NCBI GenBank assembly: GCA_033398695.1
Contig: CM065815.1
Location: 99,476,501 to 99,540,500 of the forward strand
Length of the DNA: 64,000 bases
Source: Orobanche coerulescens
Taxonomy: Eukaryota; Streptophyta; Magnoliopsida; Lamiales; Orobanchaceae
Direction of reading: 5' to 3'
Part shown: positions 47,659-57,677 of the stretch, in pieces
Numbering within the stretch: position 1 is the stretch's first letter
How the letters are laid out: every line of letters starts with the position of its first letter
Notes under the pieces: model-generated
What the model saw: only the letters and a program-made list of their open reading frames with translations
What the model was told of the DNA's origin: nothing
Database searches by the model: none
Translations under genes and position numbers: made by a program

Positions 47659-48859
47659 TGATACGGAATTGAATAGTCCGAATAAAGAAACCGAAGCAAG
47701 AATCGACGTTAAAGGCCTTACAACGCGCCGTGCACGTGTGACTACATTTTTAGGCGAGAAAACGGAAATAAGACGTAAAAGGATTGTCCGAACTGCCGGA
47801 AAAATCACCACCGGCCGGAAAATTCACCACTGCCGAATCGGCCGATCGCCGCCACCACCACTGCCGGAATCGCCGATCACGCGACCGAACCCGGCCGTGT
47901 CATCCGACACGGCCCGTGCCGAGATGTCCTAGAAAGTGTAATCTCGCTGCCGACCGAACCCGACCGTGTCGTCCGACACGGCCCGTGCCGACAGAACCCG
48001 ACCGTGCCAGGAGACACGGTCGAGTCCTACTCTTCCGGAAAACGTCGCAAGTCTGCCGACCAGCCCGACCGTGTCATACGAACACGGTCGAGTCCTACTC
48101 GCCTAGAAGCGCCGAAACGCCTGCCGATCAGCCCGACCGTGTCAGTCGAACACGGTCGAGTCCTGCCGGACATGGCACATGCAGCCGCGGCCGTGTCCAT
48201 CGACACGGCCCGTGTCCAGCCGGCAGCCTCCTCTATTTTATACACTTTGTGTATTAATTTGTCTCCCTTTTCCTCACATGGTAGGATGGCTTATAATCAT
48301 GTTCATGTGTGTGATCCCCACCCCTAATATTTGATTCCTTGTAATCTTATTTTTTTTATCTTGATTATTGTTTTTAATTTCTAAGATCATGTGATCTTGT
48401 AGTGTTTGATTCCTTAGAGTTAGGTTTCACCTCCTATAAGTAGATTGATTAGCCTTGTAATATAGATATATTGTATTATGAATGTTGAATGTGAAAGAAT
48501 ACACTTTGTGTTTCTATCATTAGTAAATGATTTTTACCGAAACTTGATTTTTATTCGACGCGTTTTCGAATATTAATCCGATTGATTCTCAATAGGTCTT
48601 GGGAAGAAATCACCTTATCGAGTTGTAGGTCTAATTCGATAAACCTTTGTTCTTGATCGTTCAAGTTTTCTTGATCGATATTATCATTTTCCCGATATTA
48701 CTTCCACTTTCCATTTGTTCGAATTTTCCTCGTCATCTTCGATATTACATCACAAAATACATCCAAAAACACCCATACTCGTAAAAAGACTTCCGCTATC
48801 ATACACTTACAAACACTCCGACCGATACGTATCCGCCTCTCCCCGGAGAATTCGTATCA
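47659..48859 (+). repeat. 5' LTR of TR-GAG
   Basis: 1201 bases, TG...CA. Differs from the 3' LTR by scattered substitutions and several small indels (near 47830-47880, 48220 and 48690), so the insertion is not brand-new. Confidence 0.92.
47893..48216. repeat. ACACGG hairpin array in TR-GAG 5' LTR
   Basis: Six inverted pairs of the form (G/C)CCGTGTC - 4 to 6 bases - GACACGG or GAACACGGTC, alternately followed by CCCGTGCC or GAGTCCTAC/TGCC. Present again in the 3' LTR (50688-51014). Confidence 0.88.
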
Positions 48860-48863
48860 TAAG

Positions 48864-48876
48864 TGGTATCGGAGCC
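48864..48876 (+). other. Primer-binding site of TR-GAG
   Basis: TGGTATCGGAGCC four bases after the LTR, an initiator-Met-tRNA type primer site. Confidence 0.9.
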
Positions 48877-49132
48877 CAAGGTCATCTCCTTGGGCGATTT
48901 ATTCAACGAATTTTTTTTGTTGAGATTAGCGCAGTCGGAAGAAAATAAAGTTTCCCGTGGATTCGACCGTTGGATCATCACGAAATTTTGACGAAGGTAA
49001 GCCCACTCATTGAACTACAGTCTGAACGGTGGAGATCAGATTCTTTGATCATCTTCTTGGTTCATTCTTCACGGATTTCTTGGCAAATTTTCTGTCCGAT
49101 TTCTTATCAAGAACTATCTCTTGATTCTTGTT

Positions 49133-51121
49133 ATGGATTTCTCGGATCTCGATTTCTTGATGAAACTCCGTGACGCACTAAACTGCTTACCGGAGCAATA
49201 TATGCAAGCAAGACACAGTGACGACGCCAACGATATTGATTTCTTGGCCAAATTCCGCAGCATACCGGAATTTCACGGAGATAGTAATCCAGATGCGTGC
49301 ATAGATTGGCTTCGTGTTTGTGAGGAGCACTCGGACTTCAAGGCTGCCCCGATCAACCGCCGCGTTTCGTTGGTGGCAAGGAGCCTCCGCGGTAGCGCCG
49401 CCGTCTGGTGGCAAAAACTGAAACAGTCCCGTTCACAACAACATAAGCCAAAAATCAAAGATTGGCAAAAATTCACAAAATATTTCAATCGAAGGTTCAA
49501 ACCATACCACCACTCGTTGTTCCCCCACCACCAGTCCTTCGACGTCCCGCCGCCGACATTCGATCAAAGGTTTTTCCCCATCAAGGAATTCCCAGCAGAG
49601 TCCTTTCTCGATGAAGATGATATCCCTACTGTCATTTTTAATGAAGTAGACGAGAAAGAGGTTTCAACGACGCAATACAACGAAGAAGACGATTTGGAAG
49701 ACGATTTGGTTAGTGTTCCCCTAATTGACAAACTTGGATCTTGCGATTATGAGCATGAACCAATCAGTTGTGTTGGTCAAATTGACGAAAACGGAATTGA
49801 TGGGCCGAATGAATTATTCACACAAGTCGGACCTTTTAAAGATGTGGAAGACGAAATGGAGCTTGGTACTAAAATTGGTTGGTTGAAAGAAAACGACAAT
49901 TTTGAGCCCAATTTTTATATCGACTCAGTTTCTGGTGATGGACTTATGGTCTTGGATGATTACCAAATTGAGGTTAGTAAATTATTTTGTGATGGGCCAT
50001 TATTGGGGGAGCCCAATAATTTTGAAACGGAGAGTTGGTCAGATTGCGACGGACCGCCAACATTTGATGAGGAACCAGTTGATGAAGAGGACTCCGCAAT
50101 AAATTCTGTGTTTTCCATTCTTGATGGTGAACCCGATGTGGAATTATCAGTGTTTCCAATTCTGGAGGATGAACCCGATTTGAAATTAACCGTGCGTCCC
50201 ATTTCCGATTTCCGCTCATGTCATGATATCGGTATTACCGGGCAAAGTAATTATTATTATTTTATTAATAATGATAGTTATTTTATTGGTGATTCTCGAG
50301 GGGGCCCCACTACCTATCGTCTCAAGATTTTGGGCCATGTACGCACTGCGGACATTTTCGAGGTCAAGTACTTAGAAGCTTTAATTAATTATCTTGACGA
50401 CGAAGGAAGTTCGGAATTGAGGACAATTCCCTTTAAAGGGGGAGGGGATGATACGGAATTGAATAGTCCGAATAAAGAAACCGAAGCAAGAATCGACGTT
50501 AAAGACCTTACAACGTGCCGTGCACGTGTGACTACATTTTTAGGCGAGAAAACGGACATAAGACGTAAAAGGAATGTCCGAACTGCCGGAAAAATCACCA
50601 CCGGCCGGAAAATTCACCACCTGCCGGAACTGGCCGATCGCTGCCGACCACCACCTACCGGAACTGGCCGATCACTGCCGACCGAACCCGGCCGTGTCAT
50701 CCGACACGGCCCGTGCCGAGATGTCCTAGAAAGTGTAATCTCGCTGCCGACCGAACCCGACTGTGTCGTCCGACACGGCCCGTGCCGACACAACCCGACC
50801 GTGCCAGGAGACACGGTCGAGTCCTACTCTTCCGGAAAACGTCGCAAGTCTGCCGACCAGCCCGACCGTGTCATACGAACACGGTCGAGTCCTACTCGCC
50901 TAGAAGCGCCGAAACGCCTGCCGACCAGCCCGACCGTGTCAGTCGAACACGGTCGAGTCCTGCCGCACATGGCACATGCAGCCGCGGCCGTGTCCATCGA
51001 CACGGCCCGTGTCCAAATGACCTCCTCTATTTTATACACTTTGTGTATTAATTTGTCTCCCTTTTCCTCACATGGTAGGATAGCTTATAATCATGTTCAT
51101 GTGTGTGATCCCCACCCCTAA
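49133..51121 (+). CDS. TR-GAG Gag-like protein
   Basis: Open from ATG 49133 to 51121, 662 codons with no break. Residues about 50-130 are a retrotransposon gag (capsid) domain: FHGDSNPDACIDWLRVCEEH, RSLRGSAAVWWQKLKQS and WQKFTKYFNRRFKPY. There is no CCHC knuckle. Residues about 140-440 are very acidic (EEDDLEDDLV, DGEPDVELSV, DEPDLKLTV repeats). The last 220 or so codons run through the 3' LTR, including its hairpin array, which gives an Arg/Pro-rich basic tail; whether that tail is used is unknown. Intactness suggests recent selection or recent insertion. It likely forms or joins virus-like particles with partner elements (inference). Confidence 0.82.
   Translation: MDFSDLDFLMKLRDALNCLPEQYMQARHSDDANDIDFLAKFRSIPEFHGDSNPDACIDWLRVCEEHSDFKAAPINRRVSLVARSLRGSAAVWWQKLKQSRSQQHKPKIKDWQKFTKYFNRRFKPYHHSLFPHHQSFDVPPPTFDQRFFPIKEFPAESFLDEDDIPTVIFNEVDEKEVSTTQYNEEDDLEDDLVSVPLIDKLGSCDYEHEPISCVGQIDENGIDGPNELFTQVGPFKDVEDEMELGTKIGWLKENDNFEPNFYIDSVSGDGLMVLDDYQIEVSKLFCDGPLLGEPNNFETESWSDCDGPPTFDEEPVDEEDSAINSVFSILDGEPDVELSVFPILEDEPDLKLTVRPISDFRSCHDIGITGQSNYYYFINNDSYFIGDSRGGPTTYRLKILGHVRTADIFEVKYLEALINYLDDEGSSELRTIPFKGGGDDTELNSPNKETEARIDVKDLTTCRARVTTFLGEKTDIRRKRNVRTAGKITTGRKIHHLPELADRCRPPPTGTGRSLPTEPGRVIRHGPCRDVLESVISLPTEPDCVVRHGPCRHNPTVPGDTVESYSSGKRRKSADQPDRVIRTRSSPTRLEAPKRLPTSPTVSVEHGRVLPHMAHAAAAVSIDTARVQMTSSILYTLCINLSPFSSHGRIAYNHVHVCDPHP
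50437..50448 (+). other. Polypurine tract of TR-GAG
   Basis: AGGGGGAGGGGA directly before the 3' LTR. Confidence 0.85.
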
Positions 51122-51643
51122 TATTTGATTCCTTGTAATCTTATTTTTTTATCTTGATTATTGTTTTTAATTTCTAAGATCATGTGATCTTGTAGTGTTT
51201 GATTCCTTAGAGTTAGGTTTCACCTCCTATAAGTAGATTGATTAGCCTTGTAATATAGATATATTGTATTATGAATGTTGAATGTGAAAGAATACACTTT
51301 GTGTTTCTATCATTGGTAAATGATTTTTACCGAAACTTGATTTTTATTCGACGCGTTTTCGAATATTAATCCGATTGATTCTCAATAGGTCTTGGGAAGA
51401 AATCACCTTATCGAGTTATAGGTCTAATTCGATAAACCTTTGTTCTTGATCGTTCAAGTTTTCTTGATCGATATTATCATTTTACTTCCATTTTCCATTT
51501 GTTCGAATTTTCCTCGTCATATTCGATATTACATCACAAAATACATCCAAAAACACCCATACTCGTAAAAAGACTTCCGCTATCATACACTTACAAACAC
51601 TCCGACCGATACGTATCCGCCTCTCCCCGGAGAATTCGTATCA
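50449..51643 (+). repeat. 3' LTR of TR-GAG
   Basis: 1195 bases; carries the hairpin array at 50688-51014. It is read through in frame by the gag frame for its first 670 bases. Confidence 0.92.
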
Positions 51644-51812
51644 AAGATCTGTTATTGTTTCAGTTTGATGATTTCAGTTGTGATCTTTTTGGTTGGTTTT
51701 GTTTGTAATAACAATTAGAAATGCAAGTTAAAGATCTGTTATTGTTTCAGTTTGATGATTTCAGTTGTGATCTTTTTGGTTGGTTTTGTTTGTAATAACA
51801 ATTAGAAATGCA
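51644..51812 (+). repeat. 87-bp tandem repeats, last two copies
   Basis: Continuation of the array 47412-47658 after the TR-GAG; same 87-base period (C of TTTC at 51675 and 51762). Confidence 0.9.
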
Positions 51813-52112
51813 AACAGTATAGAAAATAAAAATAAAACTTTTTTATTTTAAAGTTGTAGTTATACAGAATCCATAACTGTTGAAAACCAACCAAAAAGCA
51901 ACGAACCAGAACAGTACAAAATCCAGAACAAAACCACAACAGTATAGAAAATCTCATAAAATCACAACATGTCTTATTCCATTAGCCATCACTAAAATCC
52001 ATAACAAAACCACAACATCCAGAACAAAACCACAACATGTCTCATAAAATCCAGAACAAAACCACAACATCCAGAACAGTACAATATCTCATAAAATCAC
52101 ATTTGCATATGG
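51813..52112. repeat. MULE centre: AT-rich, CCAGAACAAAACCACAACA repeats
   Basis: Non-coding gap between the convergent genes with about four copies of ATCCAGAACAAAACCACAAC(A). It probably holds the 3' ends of both transcripts. Confidence 0.6.
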
Positions 52113-54349
52113 CTACACTTTGCTTCCTGATGATGTCTCGGTGTTGCAAATGGCTTCACTTTGCTTCCTAAAGTAGTTATATCTAGTCCTCCTTTTTTGG
52201 CTCCCATGTGGAGGTGTTGATGCTGGTGGGGTGCCTCCAGTGCCAATGTGTTGTAGTGCACCATGCTGTGGAGTAGACATCTATCATAAACAAGACATTA
52301 CAACCAACCTTAGTTTATTATATATTAAATAGCACACTCACAAATTGAAGTAACAAGATACAAAATACTCACAAACAAGACATTACAACCAACCTTAGCC
52401 ATTGCATTTTCTTGTGTTTGCCCAGACAATTGTGTGTCCTGTATTTGTGTGTCTTGTGTTTGTGGTGGTTGGGTCTGTGAGTCATCATCCATCATCCCTC
52501 TCAACACTTCATCCATAAGTTCATCCATAAGCTGTTCTTCAGCCATATCATTCTTTCTTTTCCTACCTCTCTTCTTAGGTTGAACTTGCTGATAGTTTTC
52601 TGGTTTAGTAGGGCACTTATTGACATAATGCGCTTCCTGTTTACAGTTACCACAGTGCATCACCCTCCCCTTTCTAATCATCCTGTGATAATTTCCACTT
52701 GACACACTACCCTCCCATCCTTCTCTCCTCCTAAGCTTTTTAGGTCTGCCCTTAAGTTTTTTGCGAATTAGTGGAGGCAAGAGTGAGTCACCTTCTACAT
52801 CCTCCCAAAACTCCTCACTTTTCAAAACCTCTAACATATTAGAGTAAGTGTGCATATATGTCTCCTTTGTAAACCATTTAGCCACAAAGTCCATTGGATT
52901 TTGTCTAGACTCTTGTATAGCTGTCACAGCATGACAACAGGGTACCCCTGTCAAGTCCCACACTCTACAACTACAAGTCCTATTTTTTAGTTGAAGCATT
53001 CACTCATGTTGTTTTCAGTATCCATGAGTTGAAGCATTCACTCATGTTGTTTTCAGTACTATCTGCCATGGAATGAGTTGGAAAATAAGCCTTACACAAC
53101 AACTGAGGCTCTAACTGCCTCATCTTCTGTCCAGCTCCCTTGGGGATGAGTTGCAATATAAGAATTCCAGAAACAACTCCTTACTATAGTTGATGGATAT
53201 GTCTTCCTTAAATTTGAATAAAGATGCCTTGTGCAGAATCTATGTTCTACATGAGGCATCAGTTCTTTTATAGCTTTGTCCAAACCCTACAAGCATTATG
53301 AATCACACACATTAATATAACAAGCTTATATTAAATGACATCTATATGAATAAGATACCAACTCTATAGAATGATACCTTTTGCTGATCAGATATCAGTG
53401 TCTTGCCATAGCCTTCATGAAGATCAAGATCATCTATGAGTATCTGTAGAAACCATTTCCAACTCTCATAATTTTCGTTCTCCACCACAGCCATTGCTAC
53501 TGGAAATATGCAGTTGTTACCATCTCTACCAACTTTGAAAGAAGTCATCAACACAAACTTGATCTTTAAAAATGACCATCAAGACCAAGTATTGGCCTAC
53601 AAGCTTCTCTCCATGATTTCTTCAAAGCACCATAACAAACATACATCCTCTAAAATCTTGGTGCATCACCTTCTTGCAGCCTAGTAGTACTGATCTTGAC
53701 TGTGTTAGTTGTGCTCATTTATGACTGTCTTCACATGCCATGCTTCACTATCTTTAATATAACTGACCCAGATTTTAAAAGGGCATCCCTTTGCACATAC
53801 AACTTGTATTCTAACCAAGTCATCAACTAAATAATGAAATGACCTACCAGTAGCCATTGAATTTACCCTGATAGCATTTTTAAACTCTTTTTTAGATGCA
53901 AATATTAGCCCCACCTTCCATTTGATGTCTTTGGCTGGTGTATTTACATTAAAGACCTCCTCAATTATTTTATTCTTTTTACTACTCGCAGGCTCAGCAT
54001 AACAATATTCTTCATCACTTTCTTCACTAGTATAACCATTTATAGACCCTCCACTGTTCGAGTCTTCATCACATTTATCAATCTCACCTTCATTATCATA
54101 CTGATTATAATATTCCTCTAATTGTTTCTTTTCAGCCCTACTTTTTCTCCTAATCTCAATGAACTCTTCATCACTAGCATTAGCATAATCTCTGTCACTA
54201 ACATCATCATATCCCTCAGATTCTACATCATCATCAGTATAAAGATCACTCCGGCAAATATATGCACACAAATAACCCTAAAGATGCAGTTTTTTTACAT
54301 AAGCATAAAGGGGTCTTTTGAAAAGAACGACTTACATTGGTGAATCCAT
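52113..54349 (-). pseudogene. mudrA-like: MULE transposase (MURA/mudrA-like), internally deleted
   Basis: Likely start ATG 54349 in a 14-base first exon (donor GTAAGT), continuing at 54248 in frame with DLYTDDDVESEG. An acidic N-terminus leads to the MuDR DNA-binding domain (KWKVGLIFASKKEFKNAI, CPFKIWVSY). The MULE catalytic domain follows: ACRPILGLDGHF with the first Asp (about 53600, frame broken), VGRDGNNCIFPVAMAVVE, WFLQILIDDL, LISDQQKG with the second Asp across an intron, and RFCTRHLYSNLRK. About 110 residues, where the catalytic Glu would lie, are missing between TENNMSECFN (near 53020) and the C-terminal SWIM finger (CSCRVWDLTGVPCCHAV, about 52960); a duplicated GAAAACAACATGAGTGAATG marks the junction. 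A CCHC knuckle (CGNCKQEAHYVNKCP), a basic GRKRK stretch and a probable last exon (52280-52113) follow. Unable to transpose by itself. Confidence 0.85.
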
Positions 54350-54376
54350 TTGATTAATTGTGAAGCCAACTGAAGC

Positions 54377-54537
54377 GACTGGATCGAGATTCAAACCCCT
54401 ATCACAGCCCCGTTTTATCCCCAATTTCCGACTGGATCGAGGTTGAAACCCCTTAGCACAGCTCCGTTTTATCCCCAATTTTCGACTGGATCGAGATTAA
54501 AACCCCTAGCACAGCTCCATTTTATCCCCAATTTTCA
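54377..54537. repeat. 53-54 bp tandem repeat, three units, in MULE right end
   Basis: Units start GACTGGATCGAG at 54377 and 54430 and again near 54486, and include CCGTTTTATCCCCAATT. They lie just upstream of the transposase start and could be subterminal or promoter repeats. Confidence 0.85.
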
Positions 54538-54801
54538 TTTTATGTGATTTATTATGAACATATACACAGGACACCGTATATATGTTTTGTATAGTGATGG
54601 ATCGGGTTAAATTATAGTGATGGATCGGGTTATGAATCAGTTCAAATAAATTGGGTTTTATATACCTGGCAGCCTACGTGGATGGTGATTTGTCACAAAT
54701 TAACGGAGCACCGTTAAAGTCAAAGAAAAGTTAACGGTCATGAAATTTTTTAATTGTTGAGTGATTTCATTGCAAACTATATTTAGTTCCGTTATCTACA
54801 A

Positions 54802-54873
54802 GCAAACTTTTTGAGTTCAGTGACCCAACTGCAAGTTGGTGAAGAGTCCAGTGATGTTTTAGCCTATTAACCC
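54802..54873 (-). repeat. MULE right terminal inverted repeat
   Basis: Complement of 46513-46584; followed by the second GATTATGATG target copy. Confidence 0.92.
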
Positions 54874-54883
54874 GATTATGATG

Positions 54884-56743
54884 ATATATGAAAGGATACT
54901 AGATTTTTATAAAATGTTTTAGAAATTTATGTGAAAACAAGAGCATGAAGTTAGATTTATGAAGTTGGAAGATGTGTTGGTAATATTTGATGTAGTTAAG
55001 GAGCATGTTATGTATTGAGGATTTTAAAGTCAAGTTAAGGTCATTTGTATGTTAGGACCAAGACTTTGATAATCAACATGAGTGTATGTTAAGTTTATTG
55101 CTTGATATTGGAAACAATGGATGCTTGATGATACTTGATATTAATGATGTTTGAAGGTTTAAAGTTAGGAAATAAAAATGAGTAAGTAGTCATGTTTTCA
55201 AAAGAAAAGATTATGAAATGGAGTTCGTAATGTCGAGAAGCATGCTTGTATGTCGACTCCTATATGTGTTATAAGTATGATATGCAGGATTAGAGTTTAC
55301 ATGTTTAGGGTTTTCGGTGCTAGAAACGAGCTCTAGATTTATATGATGTGTTTCCCATTTTCGCCGGAAGTTGGCAGTTTCGTTACACTTCACGGAAATG
55401 GCTATAACTTTCTCCATGTTTAATATTTTCGAGATCCATAAAATGGATATAAAAATAGACTTCAGTGGCTTTCCAGTGGTATGAGATACAATATCTATTT
55501 CTTATGTGCATTAACAGAATGCTAATTCTTTCCAGCCTTGATGCACATTATGTTGTGATTGTGTTAAGTGTTTGATGATGGTTTTCGAACCAATGAATGT
55601 GTAACGGAATCGAGTATTGGTTACCGTTGTTAGTATCTCTATGTGTTATATGGTCAGTTAGGTTCTCTAAGAGAATCATAGCTTTTATTATTAAACTTTA
55701 GTCGAATGCAAAACTCTAAAGTCCAAACATGTAGATCGAGTCCATTGTCCGTTAGACTTCGTTAAGCTCGATCGAGCGCTAAACTTCGTTGTTTCCGATG
55801 AAAGGTGGAGCTGCAGACTGAAGCGTAAAGAAGAGACGAAAATTATTTTGCTTGTGTTTATTACTTGTCCAGATGGGCTTTCTATACGGAAATGATTTGA
55901 GCTTTGCTTTATTTTGATGAAATGTTTTACAAGCAAATTAGGATTTCAAATGATTATGATGCATAAAATATCTTATGTGGATTCTTATGAACCTATCACT
56001 GTTGGCTTGCCAACCTATGAAATGATCGGATCCTGAGCTAGACAAAGGTTACTGGTCAGGGTTAGTGTATACAGTACTCGGGATTGTGAGCTCTCTTCGG
56101 AGTGGCCGATCTCGGGGAGTAACGTTCGCGGGAGGTGGCCACCTTCCCTGGCGTAAATTATGGATATGGTGAATTTGATGATATATGCTACGAAATGAAA
56201 TGAGTTAGTAAACATGGGATTTTTCCTAAAAACCCCGTGTGTTACTGCTTATATGCATGATGACAAATACGAAAGCATATTTTATATTTTGGCAATATGT
56301 TCACGGAGTACGTTGTACTCAGCCCTGTATATGTTTTAAAAATGTGCATCTTGAGCAAGGGATGTGACAGAGGGTGTTGAGTGGAAGTCTTTTGTTTACG
56401 ATCAATATTAAGCCCCGGTTATATATCTTCATACATGTAACCAACCATATTTTTCCGCTGCAAACACTCTTTATGATTTTACTTTATAAGTTATGTTGAT
56501 TGTAATATGCTATGAAGCCTTTTTCTAAACTTCAAGGCTAATATTATAACTATGTATCCTACTTTGGATTCTAAGTCATTCCCCCAGGATTAACTCCACT
56601 TCATGATGCCTTGATAGGTTATTCATGGAAATTCACCCCTATTTCTTATGAAACGTATGTCTCCCCCTTTGTTCCCCGCTTCTTAATTCCTACCCCGGGT
56701 CATGCCCTCGCTGAGCCGTCCTTAGGGATAAGGGTCTGTGACA
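54884..56743 (+). repeat. 3' LTR of gypsy-3, second part
   Basis: Matches 37147-39009 of the 5' LTR with a short deletion near 54896 and scattered changes, ending GTGACA. The second CAACC follows. Confidence 0.92.
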
Positions 56744-57056
56744 CAACCTATCAGGTTTCTAGGGATAAAATTTGCTCCAACCGAAGGCATCCAATGCGCT
56801 TCCAGTAATTTATCCATCCTCCCGAACGATTACCCCGATAACTCGGAACCATAGCACATCCGGTTTGAATTTCAATTTCCCGAAAACTCGATGGAGGGAA
56901 GGAAAACCTTGAAACCTTATAAACTTAATAATTTGTCGTGGGAGAATTTTCGCGATTAATGTTACACTTTGCACATTAATTCATTTAAGCGCGTTTGTAG
57001 CATTCATACAATATGAACAACCATTCACAACCAAGTTGCTACCAACATGTAGTTCA
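56744..57056 (-). repeat. Copia-1 5' terminal region (outer part)
   Basis: Continues the copia-1 5' sequence interrupted by gypsy-3 (CAACC-TATCAGG joins the flank at 36099). It is the inverted partner of 57678-57990. On the minus strand the shared sequence starts TGAACTACATGTTGGTAGCAAC at 57056, a possible LTR start. Confidence 0.6.
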
Positions 57057-57677
57057 TGGACCGTTCCTAGAAACAAAAACTCCGTAATCTAATTACAAGT
57101 CTTCGTCTTGAATCTTCGTCTTCTCGAAATGGATCTTCCTCCGGTCTTCGTCATTACATATAAATTTTACATTGAAAAATTGCATCCTAGATATAAATAA
57201 TTCTAGTAAAATAAATAGGCTCAAAATGGCCTTTACAACCAAATCGAATAAAAAACCAAACGATTCAAAACTAAGTCCATGAACCACATCCCCATTCAAA
57301 AGCATTCATCTAATAAATACTATATAAACGAATTGCGTAGATATACATTGATCCAATAAACATACAAACAATATCTAGAATCGATCCAATCAATTCACAC
57401 AATCGGTAATATGAAAACGTTCAAAGTATTCGGTCACCCAAAATTATTCCAATTAATCAAATTTCCCTTATAAAATGAAATACCATAAATCACTTTAATC
57501 ATATTAAATCTAATTTAACATGCGGGAAATTAATTTTCTGGAATACACGAAAAAATTGAGCGGGCGAAATCGGCACCACAGTAAGTCACCTTTGCGATCT
57601 GCCCGGCAGAAATGGCCGTCTTAGAATGGCACGGTCGGGTTACCCCGACAGTCCATGAATAAACATTAATCGCGAAA
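57057..57677. other. Unassigned spacer between head-to-head copia elements
   Basis: AT-rich, no credible frame. AACATTAATCGCGAAA at 57662-57677, beside the copia-2 edge, is repeated inside copia-2 near 57769. Could be original target sequence or the loop of a large inverted duplication. Confidence 0.35.

Larger units (their letters stand above)
47659..51643 (+). mobile_element. Non-autonomous gag-only LTR retrotransposon (TR-GAG type)
   Basis: Two similar LTRs of about 1.2 kb (47659-48859 and 50449-51643), TGATACGG...CGTATCA, a primer site at 48864, one gag frame, a polypurine tract (50437-50448), and AAGAT target duplications (47654-47658 and 51644-51648). There is no protease, RT, RNase H or integrase in the 1.6-kb interior, so it must be moved by enzymes supplied in trans. 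This matches the published TR-GAG class of plant elements. Confidence 0.92.
46513..54873. mobile_element. Mutator-like element (MULE) with two convergent genes
   Basis: 72-bp terminal inverted repeats beginning GGGTTAATAGGCTAAAACAT (46513-46584 and 54802-54873) match over their full length. GATTATGATG flanks both sides (46503-46512 and 54874-54883), a 10-bp duplication within the 8-11 range of MULEs; the undisturbed site is in the 5' LTR of gypsy-3 near 37136. A GRF zinc-finger gene runs rightward from the left end and a MURA-type transposase leftward from the right end. Without the nested TR-GAG the element is about 4.4 kb. Confidence 0.93.
36100..56743 (+). mobile_element. Ty3/gypsy element gypsy-3, complete with nested insertions
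   Basis: LTR (36100-39009), primer site (39013), gag-pol (40898-45448), polypurine tract (45443-45458) and 3' LTR (45459-46512 plus 54884-56743, split by the MULE). Flanked by CAACC on both sides (36095-36099 and 56744-56748), a perfect 5-bp target duplication; joining the flanks restores copia-1 5' sequence as seen in copia-2. The two LTRs are about 2910 and 2914 bases once the MULE is removed. Confidence 0.93.

Noticed and set aside
47669..48327. Arg/Pro-rich frames in the TR-GAG 5' LTR
   Set aside because: They arise from the GC-rich hairpin array; no start context or homology, and they sit inside an LTR.
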